In this document: positions 17,401 to 28,900 of the stretch, in pieces
How the letters are laid out: each line of letters begins with the position of its first letter
Numbering within the stretch: the first letter of the stretch is position 1
From: Mycoplasmatota bacterium
GTDB lineage: Bacteria; Bacillota_I; Bacilli_A; Izemoplasmatales; Hujiaoplasmataceae
Direction: 5' to 3'
Assembly: GCA_018622675.1 (NCBI GenBank)
Contig: CP076020.1
Coordinates: forward strand, 930,001 to 994,000
DNA length: 64,000 bases
Notes under the pieces: model-generated
The model's input: the letters and a program-made list of their open reading frames with translations, nothing else
Database searches by the model: none
Told to the model about the DNA's origin: nothing
Made by a program: the position numbers and the translations under genes

Positions 17401-20400
17401 AGCTAGAATTTCAATTTGTGTGATATCATTATCTACCCTTAAATGATAAATATTCGTTAATGGGTCGAAAGATTGACTTCCAGTCAACTGATCAACACCA
17501 TTGACTAATACTTGTAAATGATCTAATAAATTATTTGAATTTGCACTATATTTCTCTACTAAAACCCTGTAAACACTACCTTTAGTTCCAAATTCACTTG
17601 TCGCAAATATTTCAATAGTATTCATACCTTCAGATAGTGTATAAGCACCTTCAAAATTGATACTTGCATAAGTATCTTCTAATATTGAAGCAATATCAAG
17701 ACTTGTAACATCATAAGTGACTGGGTCAAGTGTATATTCAGTCACACTTGGATCAAATCCTATTGACTGACCATCAACTGTTATATCTGTAATTTGATGA
17801 TTATCATTGGCTCTAGTCACTTCAATTAAATATGTATTTTTAGTCATTCCATCTTCTGCAGTTACTGTCACTCTAAAGGCATTGAGTCCTGCAGACAAGG
17901 GATTGTTTCCTGTATCTCCACTCAATGTAGATTGATCGTCAAGATTTACACTTGCATTGATAGACACTGAACTTACACTTCTATCGACTCTAAGTTCATA
18001 GATGAGTGTCTCTGGATTAAAAATCAAATCTCCAACTAGTAAATTATTGCCATCTGCTAATACTTGTAAGTCAGATAAATTGGCTTTACTTTGTGCGATA
18101 TTTCTTTCAATTGTATAGGTATAAACATTCCCTTTTGTTCCATATTCAGATTGTGCATATATTTCAATCGTATTTAATCCTTCGATTAAGTTAACTGTAG
18201 AACTTTGAGAAACTAATTTATTGTTAACATAGATATCTGCGCTTGCATCTTCTAATAAAACACTTAAATCTAATGAAGAAACACTGTAGGCTACATTTCC
18301 TAAGTCATAAGTATAACTTACAGGATCATAAATAACATCTTCATATCCAGAAAACTCAATATCGGTAATATTGTTGTTATCATTTTTTCTAATAATGGTT
18401 ATGTTATAGATATTTTCATCACCGTTTTCAGCTGTTACTTTAACAGATAATACTTCAGATGATGAACTTAATGTTTTTAATCCTGCACCAGAAATGGTAG
18501 AACGATCGCCTTCAGGTGCGCTTGCACTTAGTAATACTTCGCTAATATGATTATCAATTCTAATTTCATAGTTATTTTTAGTAGCTATAAATGCTTGGTC
18601 ATCCACAAGCACATTGACACCATCAACCAATAATTCTAAGCTTTCTAATAGATTGCCTTTATTGGCAGCTTCTTTATAAATAGAGATTGTATAAGTTTCT
18701 CCTACACTTCCATATTCAGAAGTTGCTGTGATATTAAATGTATTTTGCCCATCAACTAAGCTTTGAACACCTTGTAAATTTACTGTCGCATATGAATCTT
18801 CTAAGCTTACCTGGATATCAATGTCATTGACTGTAAAATCCACTGGATCTAAAGTATATGTATTGGTAAGTGGATCAAATCCAATTGAATGACCATCAAC
18901 TGTTATATCTGTAATTTGATGATTATCATTGGCTCTAGTCACTTCAATTAAATATGTATTTTTAGTCGTCCCATCTTCTGCGGTTACTGTCACTCTAAAG
19001 GCATTGAGTCCTGCAGACAAGGGATTGTTTCCTGTATCTCCACTCAATGTAGATTGATCGTCAAGATTTACACTTGCATTGATAGACACTGAACTTACAC
19101 TTCTATCGACTCTAAGTTCATAGATGAGTGTCTCTGGATTAAAAATCAAGTCTCCAACTAATAAATCTGTGCCATCTGCTAATACTTGTAAGTCAGATAA
19201 ATCGGCTTTACTTTGTGCAACATTTCTTTCAATTGTATAGGTATAAACATTCCCTTTTGTTCCATATTCAGATTGTGCATATATTTCAATCGTATTTAAT
19301 CCTTCGATTAAGTTAACTGTAGAACTTTGAGAAACTAATTTATTGTTAACATAGATATCTGCGCTTGCATCTTCTAATAAAACACTTAAATCTAATGAAG
19401 AAACACTGTAGGCTACATTTCCTAAGTCATAAGTATAACTTACAGGATCATAAATAACATCTTCATATCCAGAAAACTCAATATCGGTAATATTGTTGTT
19501 ATTGTTTTGTCTTATAACTTCAATATTATAATCTTGCTCAGAACCATCTTCTGCAGTGACTGTTACTGTATAAATCATCGTCACGAATGAAAGAGTGATA
19601 TTTCCTGTATCTCCTGAGATACTTGAACGGTCATCTGTATTAACAGTAGCATTAATTCGAATATCATTAACATCATTATCAACTCTTAGTGAGTAATTAT
19701 ACTTATCAAATGCAAATTCATTGTCTCCGATTAATAAGTCTTCTCCGTTCAATAGAACTTCTAATGAATGTAAATCATTATTTGTTTTTGGTGAAGTTTG
19801 ATTGGTAATAATTTTATAGGTTTGACCTTTTGTTCCAGCTTGAGATGTTACATAAAATGTTAAAGTATTTAACCCTTCATTTAATAGCCATTCATTGTCT
19901 AAATTCAATGAAGGCATGATAGTAGTTGTTGAAAAACTATCAGTTTTTTGAACACTCACAACGATTTCCTTATTGGAAAAAGGTTGTTCAGGTAATATAA
20001 GCTCATTGGAAGCATTAAAGTCACTTGGTAAATAGTCAATACCATCAATGGTTACTTTATCAAAAGTGTTAATATCATTTGCTCTTAGAATATTAACTGT
20101 ATATGATTGTTTGGTTCCATCTTCTGCTTGAACGACTATATCAACAGTCTTAGTTTTTCCACTTTGTAATGAAACTGTTCCTGTTCCTGAAATAATACTT
20201 GAACCATTATCAGGAACTGTTGCAGAAATTAATACTTCAGTTACAGACTCATCGACTCTAACATCATAAGAATATATTCCAGATAAAAACTCAGGCACTA
20301 GTGAAGCAGTTCCTACTGATAAAGAAATCAATTGTTTATCGCTACGGGCTGCCTTTCTTGTGATATTAAATGTATACTCTGTTCCTTGAATACCGGCTTC

Positions 20401-22986
20401 TGACTCTACATATACTTTAAAGGTATTTAATCCTTCTTCTAAAACTTTCGAGCCATCACCAAAGACAACAGAGTTGGCACCTGTTGGAGTTATAACGCTA
20501 ATATTTGTACTATTATAAATATAATCTACTGAATAGTTATATTCAGTGACCTCTGCATTAAAGGTAAAATTAATATTACTAAAGATAATATTCTCTATTT
20601 CATTATTTTCATTGGCCGCCACTATTTCTATAGTATAAGTGTTAAACGAGCCATCTTCAGCGGTTACTTTAATATTGACAGTTTTTACTTCACCACGCAC
20701 AAGTGATATTTGTTTAGAATCTAAACCATTATATGTGATGGTAGAATTTACATCTGCATTAATGATACCCTCAACATAAACTGATGTTGTATTACCAGGT
20801 AAAATAATACGATCATAGTCACTAAACTTGGTAGAGTTAAATCCATTAATAGTCATACCATCAACTTGTAGATCATCTAAAGTATTAGTAGAATCAGCGG
20901 GTCTTTCTCTAAAAGTTAAAGTGTATTGTTTAGTTGTTCCATCCTCTGCTTCCACGTTAAAAGTAATACTTGTAGATGTGCTAGATAAGGTTACATCCAC
21001 ATAGCCAAAATTATCTGACGTTGATACAAATGATGAACTAACTGTAGTAATTTTTGATAAAGGTGAAGACTCTATTTCAAATCTAACATTATTATATGAA
21101 TAATCAAAAATAAATAAATATGTATTGGTTGAAGAATTAAAAGTTTCATCTCCTTCTGGTAATTCAATAACATTATAATCACTATCTTTAACTATAATTT
21201 CTACTATATCTTTAGCAGATGATTTTTTCACCACATTTAATTGATATACTTCTTCAGTAGAACCATCTTGAGCAGTGACAACAATTTGAAATTGGTGAGT
21301 ATCTTCAGATAAACTATCAATAGCTATTTCTCCATTAATCACTTCATTACCTAATGGATCTAATATTTTTACAGAAGCATAGTCTGAAATTTCAGTATTT
21401 ACTGAAATTAGACTTTCACCTGAATTTGTTAGAATGTATTCATAAATTCCATTTTGGGGACTTAAAGTTTTTTTACTTAGACCCTCTTCAATTTCAACTT
21501 TTGTTAAAGCCGTTTCTGTTGAAGCGCTTCTAGCTACTTCTAAATTATATATTGTTGAACTACCATCTTGAGCAGTCACTTTTATATCATAAGTAAGTGT
21601 TTGATTATTATCAATAGGAAAGTTTGGTGAGTTTGTATTATTAATCAAAGAACTATATGAAGTATCACTAGATAATTTATATTCTATTTCTGCATATTCA
21701 TTACTTGTTATAACTTTAAAATTAAAGTTCGAATCTAATTCATCTAGTGTATGTAAGTATGATGTTCCATCATCTGAAACTTGTAATTGACCATCTACAT
21801 ATAATTCTGAAATACTAGAATCTGTTGAAGCTGCTGAACGTACAACATTAATTGTATATGTTTTAGTTGTTCCATCTTCAGCAGTCACAATAAATTCTCT
21901 TGTAGTTGTACCTACTGGAAATGTTTCATCATACTCTGTTTTATTTAAAGTTGATAAGTCATCTGGATTCACAGAAGCTGTTAATAATAAATCTGTTTCA
22001 CTATAATCTAAGTTAACTGTATAAGATGTTATATCTGAACTAAATGCCGGAGATATGTGTCCTTTATTGATTGTTAAACCATTTAGAATATTTTCTGCCT
22101 TTGGTGGTGTAACATTAACATTAATCATATAGTTTTCTGTTACAGTTGTCGTTCCGTCAGTATCAGAGACAGTTAATGTGATTACATCACCGTCGACATA
22201 AGATAAGCTCTTACCACTATAACTAACAGTTGCAGTTGGACTTGCTAATGTTGGATTTATCATAAGTTGATTTAAAGAATCTTGATAAGTAATTGTAATA
22301 TTTGCCGAATCAGGATCTGGTAAGATGGATGAATTATAATAAGTTGTACCTGACTGACCTGATACTTCCAAATTTGTTATCTCTGCTGAAGGTTCAGCTG
22401 TTGGATCCCCAACTTGAAAAGATTGAAGGGTAAAATCACTCTCAGCCATTTGTATGACATCACCATCAGTATATGCTGAATCAGAATATACCATATCATA
22501 AGAAAAAATCTCTTCAGTGTTTGTCTGATCATATGCTAAAGCTAACATTGCTATATAAGTTCCAGAAGGTGATATAGCAACATTATCTATTTCGTTTGGT
22601 AATACATACATACTTAACATACTTTCGTCCATGGTAATATCCCAATTATATACACTGTTACCAAACATATCAGTTTTATATACTGATGACTGAACTGCTT
22701 GTATACCACCAATTGGTCCCGATGCATTAAAATTAAGTTCTAATGCTGATAAGTTAACATCAGACCCAGTTAATGATCTCGCATTTAGAGTTAGTATCAA
22801 CATTCCGTCATTTAAGTTCGCCTCTAGATCAGAACGACTAGAAAAATTTGATTGACCTGTTACCATTTCTTCAAAATATAATTCATAAGTCGGTGTTGCT
22901 GCTTCAACTTTATTTTCTTTAAAACTAACAAATAAAAATATCGAAGCCAACAATGTTATGGTTAGAGTTAAAATTATTTTTTTCAT
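11470..22986 (-). CDS. Giant membrane-anchored surface protein with 38 cadherin-like beta-sandwich domains
   Basis: 3838 residues. Signal peptide 1-29 (MKKIILTLTITLLASIFLFV...), then a cohesin-like beta domain (about 30-170; LNARSLTGSDVNLSALELNF resembles the start of cohesins). By reading domain ends I count 38 consecutive units of about 95 residues of the cadherin-like beta-sandwich type (LxxLxV..., then GxNxxxVxVTAEDGSxxxYxIxV). Two alternating subtypes occur, one with TAEDG and one with TSEYGTKG. A membrane helix (about 3803-3824) and a basic tail (SQRERRHYKKSIIK) anchor the C-terminus in the cell membrane, so the array projects outwards. The start overlaps the upstream stop as TAATG, with AGGAGG 9 bases before. 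Four of the domains are a recent duplication. Likely an adhesin or surface scaffold. Confidence 0.9.
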   Translation of the reverse strand: MKKIILTLTITLLASIFLFVSFKENKVEAATPTYELYFEEMVTGQSNFSSRSDLEANLNDGMLILTLNARSLTGSDVNLSALELNFNASGPIGGIQAVQSSVYKTDMFGNSVYNWDITMDESMLSMYVLPNEIDNVAISPSGTYIAMLALAYDQTNTEEIFSYDMVYSDSAYTDGDVIQMAESDFTLQSFQVGDPTAEPSAEITNLEVSGQSGTTYYNSSILPDPDSANITITYQDSLNQLMINPTLASPTATVSYSGKSLSYVDGDVITLTVSDTDGTTTVTENYMINVNVTPPKAENILNGLTINKGHISPAFSSDITSYTVNLDYSETDLLLTASVNPDDLSTLNKTEYDETFPVGTTTREFIVTAEDGTTKTYTINVVRSAASTDSSISELYVDGQLQVSDDGTSYLHTLDELDSNFNFKVITSNEYAEIEYKLSSDTSYSSLINNTNSPNFPIDNNQTLTYDIKVTAQDGSSTIYNLEVARSASTETALTKVEIEEGLSKKTLSPQNGIYEYILTNSGESLISVNTEISDYASVKILDPLGNEVINGEIAIDSLSEDTHQFQIVVTAQDGSTEEVYQLNVVKKSSAKDIVEIIVKDSDYNVIELPEGDETFNSSTNTYLFIFDYSYNNVRFEIESSPLSKITTVSSSFVSTSDNFGYVDVTLSSTSTSITFNVEAEDGTTKQYTLTFRERPADSTNTLDDLQVDGMTINGFNSTKFSDYDRIILPGNTTSVYVEGIINADVNSTITYNGLDSKQISLVRGEVKTVNIKVTAEDGSFNTYTIEIVAANENNEIENIIFSNINFTFNAEVTEYNYSVDYIYNSTNISVITPTGANSVVFGDGSKVLEEGLNTFKVYVESEAGIQGTEYTFNITRKAARSDKQLISLSVGTASLVPEFLSGIYSYDVRVDESVTEVLISATVPDNGSSIISGTGTVSLQSGKTKTVDIVVQAEDGTKQSYTVNILRANDINTFDKVTIDGIDYLPSDFNASNELILPEQPFSNKEIVVSVQKTDSFSTTTIMPSLNLDNEWLLNEGLNTLTFYVTSQAGTKGQTYKIITNQTSPKTNNDLHSLEVLLNGEDLLIGDNEFAFDKYNYSLRVDNDVNDIRINATVNTDDRSSISGDTGNITLSFVTMIYTVTVTAEDGSEQDYNIEVIRQNNNNNITDIEFSGYEDVIYDPVSYTYDLGNVAYSVSSLDLSVLLEDASADIYVNNKLVSQSSTVNLIEGLNTIEIYAQSEYGTKGNVYTYTIERNVAQSKADLSDLQVLADGTDLLVGDLIFNPETLIYELRVDRSVSSVSINASVNLDDQSTLSGDTGNNPLSAGLNAFRVTVTAEDGTTKNTYLIEVTRANDNHQITDITVDGHSIGFDPLTNTYTLDPVDFTVNDIDIQVSLEDSYATVNLQGVQSLVDGQNTFNITATSEYGSVGETYTISIYKEAANKGNLLESLELLVDGVNVLVDDQAFIATKNNYEIRIDNHISEVLLSASAPEGDRSTISGAGLKTLSSSSEVLSVKVTAENGDENIYNITIIRKNDNNNITDIEFSGYEDVIYDPVSYTYDLGNVAYSVSSLDLSVLLEDASADIYVNNKLVSQSSTVNLIEGLNTIEIYAQSEYGTKGNVYTYTIERNIAQSKANLSDLQVLADGNNLLVGDLIFNPETLIYELRVDRSVSSVSINASVNLDDQSTLSGDTGNNPLSAGLNAFRVTVTAEDGMTKNTYLIEVTRANDNHQITDITVDGQSIGFDPSVTEYTLDPVTYDVTSLDIASILEDTYASINFEGAYTLSEGMNTIEIFATSEFGTKGSVYRVLVEKYSANSNNLLDHLQVLVNGVDQLTGSQSFDPLTNIYHLRVDNDITQIEILADVLESDRSTLSTSQLGLKNLIAGTNNAFKVTVTAEDGSENHYEINISSENNNYNISDIFIDQVNTVTFDPNVYTYDLGNLSYSQKSIDFSVLLEDPSATLRINGKTVENTSNHILNTGLNTFVIQVESEYGEFGPEYVYTVTQEEAMSNADLLDLQVLLDGQNLLIDDLAFDPTQLIYELRVNRDVESVDILAFLDSQYHSSLSGETGSKPLDIGKNTFDIHVTAEDKTTSKTYRLVIYKNNDDAGITDIQIDGVTLPGFDQSTISYQMIPYDFDVHSVNITATTSDPYASLVGTGHITLVDGIMVVEVYAVSDYGSVGQVYSIQLERKAAFSDTSLQDLVVYDHENNVLSFEEGPYNKNITGYTLKLASDATLTEIDIQALLVNSDKQTLEGHRGLQTLAIKEDGTINQTFSVTVTSESGDQQTYSITVLKGTNLSSDASINRVTLTDTDGNSYLSFNAFEALQDDVILDYNTSIINLNIIPNDQNATVVGNGTFTINPDQTATLKFKVIAQDGTTESLEYSINVHRQAPSSDNTLASLEVLNNGIDLLIDNNAFSSSKYTYTLKVDRSVEVLDIQAIANHSGAKITGDINQVLLVPGLQQLKIFVSAEDGSQRTYYINVEVVNTDIEIISLSVDSFDIGFDPLINQYDLGDISSSIETLNIKAIIPSSSYGTLSGDLGLVQLDYGLNIFTVTATSEDQSQTVTYQIFANRLEPDSNNYLSDLYVTDGEYRLPFSEAVFNKETNFYQIILDKTSKVESIEIFATAENGSIPSGTGRHLLTSVAGVIHNDFYVSVMAENGEENVYQIQVIKADSSDLSADTEIKDLTISTSDNDYEVLFDGDIIKQEAIMLDYKESSFFVDVIAGDRATIYGNTLYKLQPGETKTVEFYVEAENGDLSPTYSIQVTRPLPDANNTPDRLYVLVDGEIVELDVHENYHVIDIPDNIGSIGIEAEITDSQYIMGTGSKTITKDNQKFYVVVTAEDGTPNAYTIEVDQKSDNATLKSIMINGVEMFGHFKGNYLTLDEVLFETEILNVMATPSHSHSSVTGDGEILLEVGRNIIEIYATSELGTKGDVYTIEITRGQASSDASLSELIVKDNTSKEIIPYTSVFDPEVNKYTIALTMEDDIQEIFIQASANSAYIQSIEGQGVYTLKTASAETTEIFTVKVVAEDGSINRYEIHVTREVDPEDDVTIDRLSLFGESDNYLGTSERALNDFTMSQADYSISVPYHLSNLYLSITNLNGASIHGDGTHTLNDDVTVIEFYLTSKSGNVTGEKYTVTITKEPASSDHSLEGIYVDDALIEDFDPEVYLYEIEVSYEDVSSINVQAIANHPQANVIGDLGDVDLQAGTNTINIRVVAEDGSLVTYKLLVSRLSTDADLDDLFVYDHDLNYTFDQGRIRYELTVPYTTEFVEIGAVANPLASIMNTGIKYLEVGMNTYEVYAISESGLKGTVYEVHITREEVSSDSSLKSLTIRDAVSNDIIQYGPEFKPGTTDYVIILDDTSSVNSLMIEGIANDEFASVGGNGYKVLKAKVDGNYHNIFEVTVRAQDLSTTTYTISVYKDVDLSNSTQMNDLSLTASNGQVYLGTENAQMQFSPNIYYYEITVPYNVNSMTLSIDTETATAYGIGTKIFVDNTIQFEAYVVSQSGQNYTDEYIILVHREEAVVENQLKNIYVNGDKIDGFDPEQSYYEIDIPYLSTDKVIISGEALDASSRITGDIGTHDLEEGKNVYQINVTAQNGEVNSYTVAINYLNANAYLEDLQVINPETEKSYPFTFNPETFEYTINVGKSDAEVILAGRAQDQNSAAIIGLGRYEINEYGNTAVINVIASDNKTTLSYTVNIVREELPSNNSKLKSLSVGGQNLAFNPDTLQYELTVNDSINDLDVFAETECPDAILSISGQDDISVGKNVVLIEVQAEDGTQSIYQLMVHKDAQPDNFLTMLLIISLLVWIITVLVILIKSQRERRHYKKSIIK
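17750..18368. repeat. Internal duplication copy 2 (offset 1122 bp)
   Basis: Nearly identical at base level to 18872-19490, 1122 bp (374 residues, four domains) away. Protein segments NITDIEFSGYEDVIYDPVSY and AQSEYGTKGNVYTYTIERN occur in both. Confidence 0.85.
18872..19490. repeat. Internal duplication copy 1 (offset 1122 bp)
   Basis: Partner of 17750-18368. Only scattered substitutions separate the copies (for example Ala/Ile and Asp/Asn changes), pointing to a recent in-frame duplication or gene conversion. Confidence 0.85.
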
Positions 22987-25900
22987 TATTGAACACCTCC
23001 TAAAGTAGTATCAACTGATGGATCATATATTAGTAATGAACCATTTATATGTTTCTTAATAATGTTTAAGTCAACTGCGGTAATTCTTCCATCATCATTC
23101 AAATCACCCGCAAGGACTTTAGAAGCAAACATTTGTCCACTTCCATTAATATGATTCTTAAACATATTTGTATCAACTGCAGTGATTCTTCCATCACCGC
23201 TTGTATCACCTTTTAATACAATATGTATCCTATCTTTTACCATTGTTTCATCTTCCTCATCTCTAATAATGATTTGATAGCCTGTAGCGACTACTTCATC
23301 ATCTGGTAATTCATTTCCGTCTTTATCTATAAAGACTAAGTTATCGTTAATAAAATTTTCTTTTAAGTTTCCAATTGTTTGATTCAAGAATACCCCCATT
23401 AAGTAAACTGGGTTTTCTTCATTGTATTCAACACGTTCAAAGATTGGAATTGTTGTTTCAACATCTGCATAGAATAAGCCTAATGTTGATTCTTCTTTTA
23501 ATTGAATGTAACCATCGTATTGATAGATGGCTTGTAAGGTTATATTGCCTATATGACCTGGATCAATGACTTGAACAACTTCACCTTCAATAAGTGTTTC
23601 ATAAGTGGTTGTGGTTGTTCCATCAGCATTATCTATGACTTCAACAACATACCAGCCTAAGAATTTATAATCATCTTTAGAAGCAGCTTGCAAAACAACT
23701 TCATCTTCTATTGTATATTTACTTGGGTTCACTGCTTGACCTCCATCTAATAGATAATTTATGCTATAAACGATTGGTATCCATTCTGCATATAAATCTA
23801 AACCTTCATCTTGTAATTTTAATTTATCTTGATCAAGATAAATGACTTGATCATCCTCAGGATTTAATTTCCACCCTGCAAAATAATACCCTGCCTTAGT
23901 AAAGCTGTTTTCAGGAATATCAATAACAGAGTCATAAGTAGCAATCACTGAATCCATTGTTCCAGCTACATTGTCTCCTCCTAGGAAATTAATATTGTAA
24001 TTATTAGCTATGTATTTTGCGTATGCGGTTGTATCTTCAGTAATATAAGTAACATCTGTATCCCACTTGTCAAATCGATAGCCATCTCTATAAGGGGTTG
24101 CTACTTTGGTATCTGCTGATTGACCATACTCAACGCTTACGACAGTTTCACTTCCATCATGATGAATGAAAGTCACATCAAATGTTCTTAGCTTTGGCTC
24201 AAAGATTGGATATACTTTCAAGTCATCTGTAATATTCGTGAAATCTTCTACCCAGCCTTTAAAGACATATTCATAAATCGAATCATGGTTTTTACTAGGT
24301 ACTGGTGAAGGAATTTGAGCGTTATGCCCATATGTCACTTCTTGAATTTCATAAACAGAGCCGTTACCATCATAGAAAATAACATTATAGGTTCTTCCGT
24401 GTTCTTCATACTTAGCATAATAACTAATATCTCTTGTGAGTGTTTCTGAGACAACCTTATCCCAACCAATAAACTCATAATTGATGTATTCAGTACTTGC
24501 TTTTGTTGGTGAATCAGGAACAATGATTTTTGCTCCATAGGGTGCTCTGACTTGTTTAAGTATTGTCACTTGGTCATCATCATAGAATGTATAAGTATAT
24601 GTTCTTAGAACACCTATATAGACAGTTTGTACAATCATGTCTTCTGTAACATTACCAAATGGTCTTGACCATCCAGCAAAAGTATATGTATATTCATGTG
24701 TATCTGCTTTGTCAGGAACTAAACTTTCTTCTGGTTCCGTTGCCCCTGTACCATATTCAACCATTTGTTGTTTTAGTATATTACCATCTTCATCAATGAA
24801 AGTAACTTTGTATTCTTGTAAGAAGCGGTTGAATAAAGCCGGTATTTCCATATCTCTTTTTACAGAAACAGGCACAACTTGCCAATAAGTAAATTCGTAA
24901 TAATATTGTATTGTAGATTCTTTACTAGGAATCGCTTCAGGTAAAGGCGCTCTTTCTCCATAAGGCACTTCTACTTGATCAAAGATATCTCCATTACCAT
25001 CTATATAAGTCACCGTGTATAACCTTAAACTCTCTTCAAATTCAGGATAATATTCAACGTCTCCTGTTAATTCAAGAGCGATAAATGGTGACCAACCTAT
25101 AAATTCATAGGTGTATTTATCTGTCATTGCTTTATTTGGCGCCATAGGTGGAGTAATGATTGAGCCATATTCAGCTGTAACTGTTTTAATGATGTCACCA
25201 AATTCATCATAGAAAGTATAAGTATATGATCTTAGTTTTTCTTCAAATAAAAGTGTAACTTCCATATTTTCATAAACATTTTCAAAATCTCTGTCCCAAT
25301 AAGGTAAGAAATCATATTGATCAGTGGATTCTGGAATATCAAAATGACTTGGTGGGGTTGCTGCCTCACTATAAGGGACATATTCTTCTTTTAATAAATT
25401 CCCAAATTCATCTACAAACCTTACTAAGAAAGTTCTCACTACTTCATCAAACTCCGCATGTACTTCTAAATGGTCAGTGACTTCATTATAGTCAATGTTC
25501 CATCCTTTAAAGACATACATTAAATTTGTTGTTGGTGATTTTCCAGGAATACCATCTGGTGTTGTTGCACTCTCACCATAGTTAACGACTTGTTGATCAA
25601 AGACATGACCATCGCCATCATAGAAAATAACATCAAATTTGGTTAATGTTTCATTAAATTGTGCTGTGATTGTTAAGTCTTTATTAATAAAATCAAACGC
25701 TTTATCCCAGCCTATAAAATCGTATCGATAAGTATCATTAGGGTATTTTATAGGATCATCAGGTTGTATGGCTCCGTGTCCATATTCAACAACTTGACTA
25801 GATAATAATGTACCATCTTCATGATAGAACAAAACATCATAATAACGATCAACTGTATCATATACAGCATAGATATCTAAATCCTTTGTTACGCTATTAA

Positions 25901-28900
25901 ATGATTGATCCCATCCAACAATGGCATAAATAAAGTCGTCATCAATCACTTCGAAAGGCAATGTTTTGATTGGATCAATGGCATCTTGTAAATATTCAAT
26001 CGTTTGTTCATCTAAAACTTGATGATATTGATCATAAAACGTTACTGTGTAATAACGATTTACTTCTCTAAAAACAGCTTTAACAATTATATCACTTTTT
26101 ATAGATGCAAATGATTGATCCCATCCATCAAAGATATAATAGATGTCATCTGTGTGTGTTTTTGTTGCTTGACTCGGGGCAATCGCACTACGTCCGTAAT
26201 CAACCACTTGTGTTTCAATCACTTGGTCATTTCCATCTATAAATGTAACTGTATATTGTCTTAATGTTTGATCATAGACAGGATATATATCTAAGTTTTT
26301 ATTTACATAATGGTAAGATTCAGTCCACGCACTAAAAGTGTAAGTATATTGTTCCGTTTGTTCCTTTGAAGGTTTTTGTGGTTCAATCGCATCTTCACCA
26401 TATTCAATGGTTTGAGATGAAATTAAAACATCATTTTCGTTATAGAAGTTTACTGTATAATAACGGTCTACTTCATTAAATATTGGATATATATCTAAAT
26501 TTGAATCAACTTCTTTGAATAATTTATCCCATTGAGTAAATAAATAGATACTATCCATTGTTTTGGCTTTGATGGGACTATCACTTGGTTCTATTGCATC
26601 TTGTCCAGGAACGACTTGTTGACTAGACATGATTGACCCATCACCATTATAGAAATTAACTGTATAGTATTCAAATTCTGCTTGGAAAATTGCTGTGACG
26701 ACGATATCTTCAGTTACAGAAGAAAAATCATTATCCCATTCAATAAATTTATATGTAATTTGATCATTACCTGTTTTATATGGGGTTGGAGCACTGGCAC
26801 TTTGTCCATAAGATACAACTTGTGTAGTCGTTTCATCACCATTAATAAAAGTAACGTTAAATGTTTTTAAACGTGATTCATATTGAGCATAAACATTTAA
26901 ATTCGATTCAACAAAATCAAATGATTGGTTCCAACCTAAGAAGACATATTCATAATTAATATTAGCATGCTCTCTCATTGGTGGTACTGGTGCACTTGCC
27001 CCGTAACCATACTCTACTTTTTGTGAACTTAAAATGGTATTGCCATCATGAGAATAAAATGTCACAATATAATACCTATCCACAGGGGTAAATGAAGATG
27101 TTACAAGACGATCACTTGTAATATTTTTGTAATCACTCCATTCTGTAAATTTATAACCAACTTCATCATGACCAGCTTTTCTAGGAATACCTTCTGGTCT
27201 TAAAGCATCTTGACCATATAAAACTTCTTGTGTTTCAAAAACCTCACCATTACCATCCATAAATGTCACAGTATAAGGTCTTAATTGTTCATCAAATACA
27301 GGATGAAGTATTAAGTCAGATTCAATCATTGTATAATCTTGATCCCAAGAGATGAACTCATATATATGAGAAACTGTCATCTCTTTAGAAGGTATCTCAT
27401 CAGGCCCTATAGCTTCATCTAAATATTCAACGACTTGTGATGTCATAACTTGACCATCACCATTTAAGAATGTCACATCATAATAACGATCAACTTCTTC
27501 AAATTGAGCCATAATAATTAAATTATCTTCAACTGCTTGATAAGATAAATTCCAACCTATAAATTTATAAGCTATCTCATCATGCGCATTCTTTCTTGGT
27601 AAACCACTAGGCTCAGCTGCACTTTCACCATAAGCGACTTCTTGAGTAGAGAAGATTTCTCCATTACCATCCATAAATGTAATGGTATACATTCTAATTT
27701 CTTCATTAAAGACAGGATATACATCTGTATCCTCTTCTATAGACAGGTACGTTTCTTCAAAACCAATAAAATCATAAGTATGGGAAACACTTGGGTCTTT
27801 ACTTACTTTAATATTAGGGATAAGGGCTCTATCTAGATATTCTACCGTTTGAGTGTCTATGACTTGATCATTACCATCGTAGAAGCGAACAGTGTAATAG
27901 CGGTCAACTTCAGTAAAGGTTGATTGAATATTTTTATCTTCAGTAATTTCTGTAGAAAAATCAAAATCCCAGCCTGTAAACTTATAAGCAATATCATCGA
28001 TATAAGTTTTTCTTGGTATATCTGTTACCGCTTCAGTTGTTTGACCATATTCTACTTTAACTTCTTTAAAAAATTCTCCATCACCGTCTAAATATGTAAC
28101 TTTGTAATACCTATCTTTTTCTATATAATTTGCATAGATTTTAGTGGGTTCTAGAATCATCTGACTAAAATCAAAGTCCCAGCCATCATAAAAGAATACT
28201 GATGTACGACTTGGATTTTTTTCAGGAATTATACTGGTTTCACTTACAATGTCACCATGATCAACAATCAATGAGTCTATAACTAATCCATTACCATCTA
28301 TGAATTCAACTTTATGTTCTGCCACTTCCCAAGTCGCAAATAAAGAAATATCTTCACTGGCATTAAATACATTCAAGCTTAATCCATCGGCATTTGTATA
28401 TTTGTATGTATTTAATACATCATCTTCAAAATACCAACCTGTAAATTCAAAACCAAATTTGAATCCTACTGGACTTTGGTAATGATACCCATCCATAGCA
28501 TAGGTATAGACAATATCATCGTCCGCTGTCGCGCCACGGTAATCATAGAATATTTTATATAATCTTGTTTGAGCACTTTCTTTAGACAAAGCTTTGACCT
28601 CATCTGAAGTCGAACGTGAAAATATTTTTAATTGTGGATAGAAAGATTCATCATCTATATTGTATGAAGTTGTCCAAACATCCAAAACATCTAAGAAATC
28701 CATACTGAAATCACCACTGCCAAAGACAGAGGTTCCAGTCATAAAGTTTTTATCTAAACCTTTAACAGTATCACTATTTGTTGAATTACCAACAGCTTGT
28801 TCTGGTTTAATTAAGTTAGAATAACTTCTATAAGCGCCTAGAATTCTTGTGTCATAATAACTATGAGTGACTAATTCTCTATTTAAAAATCCTACTAAAG

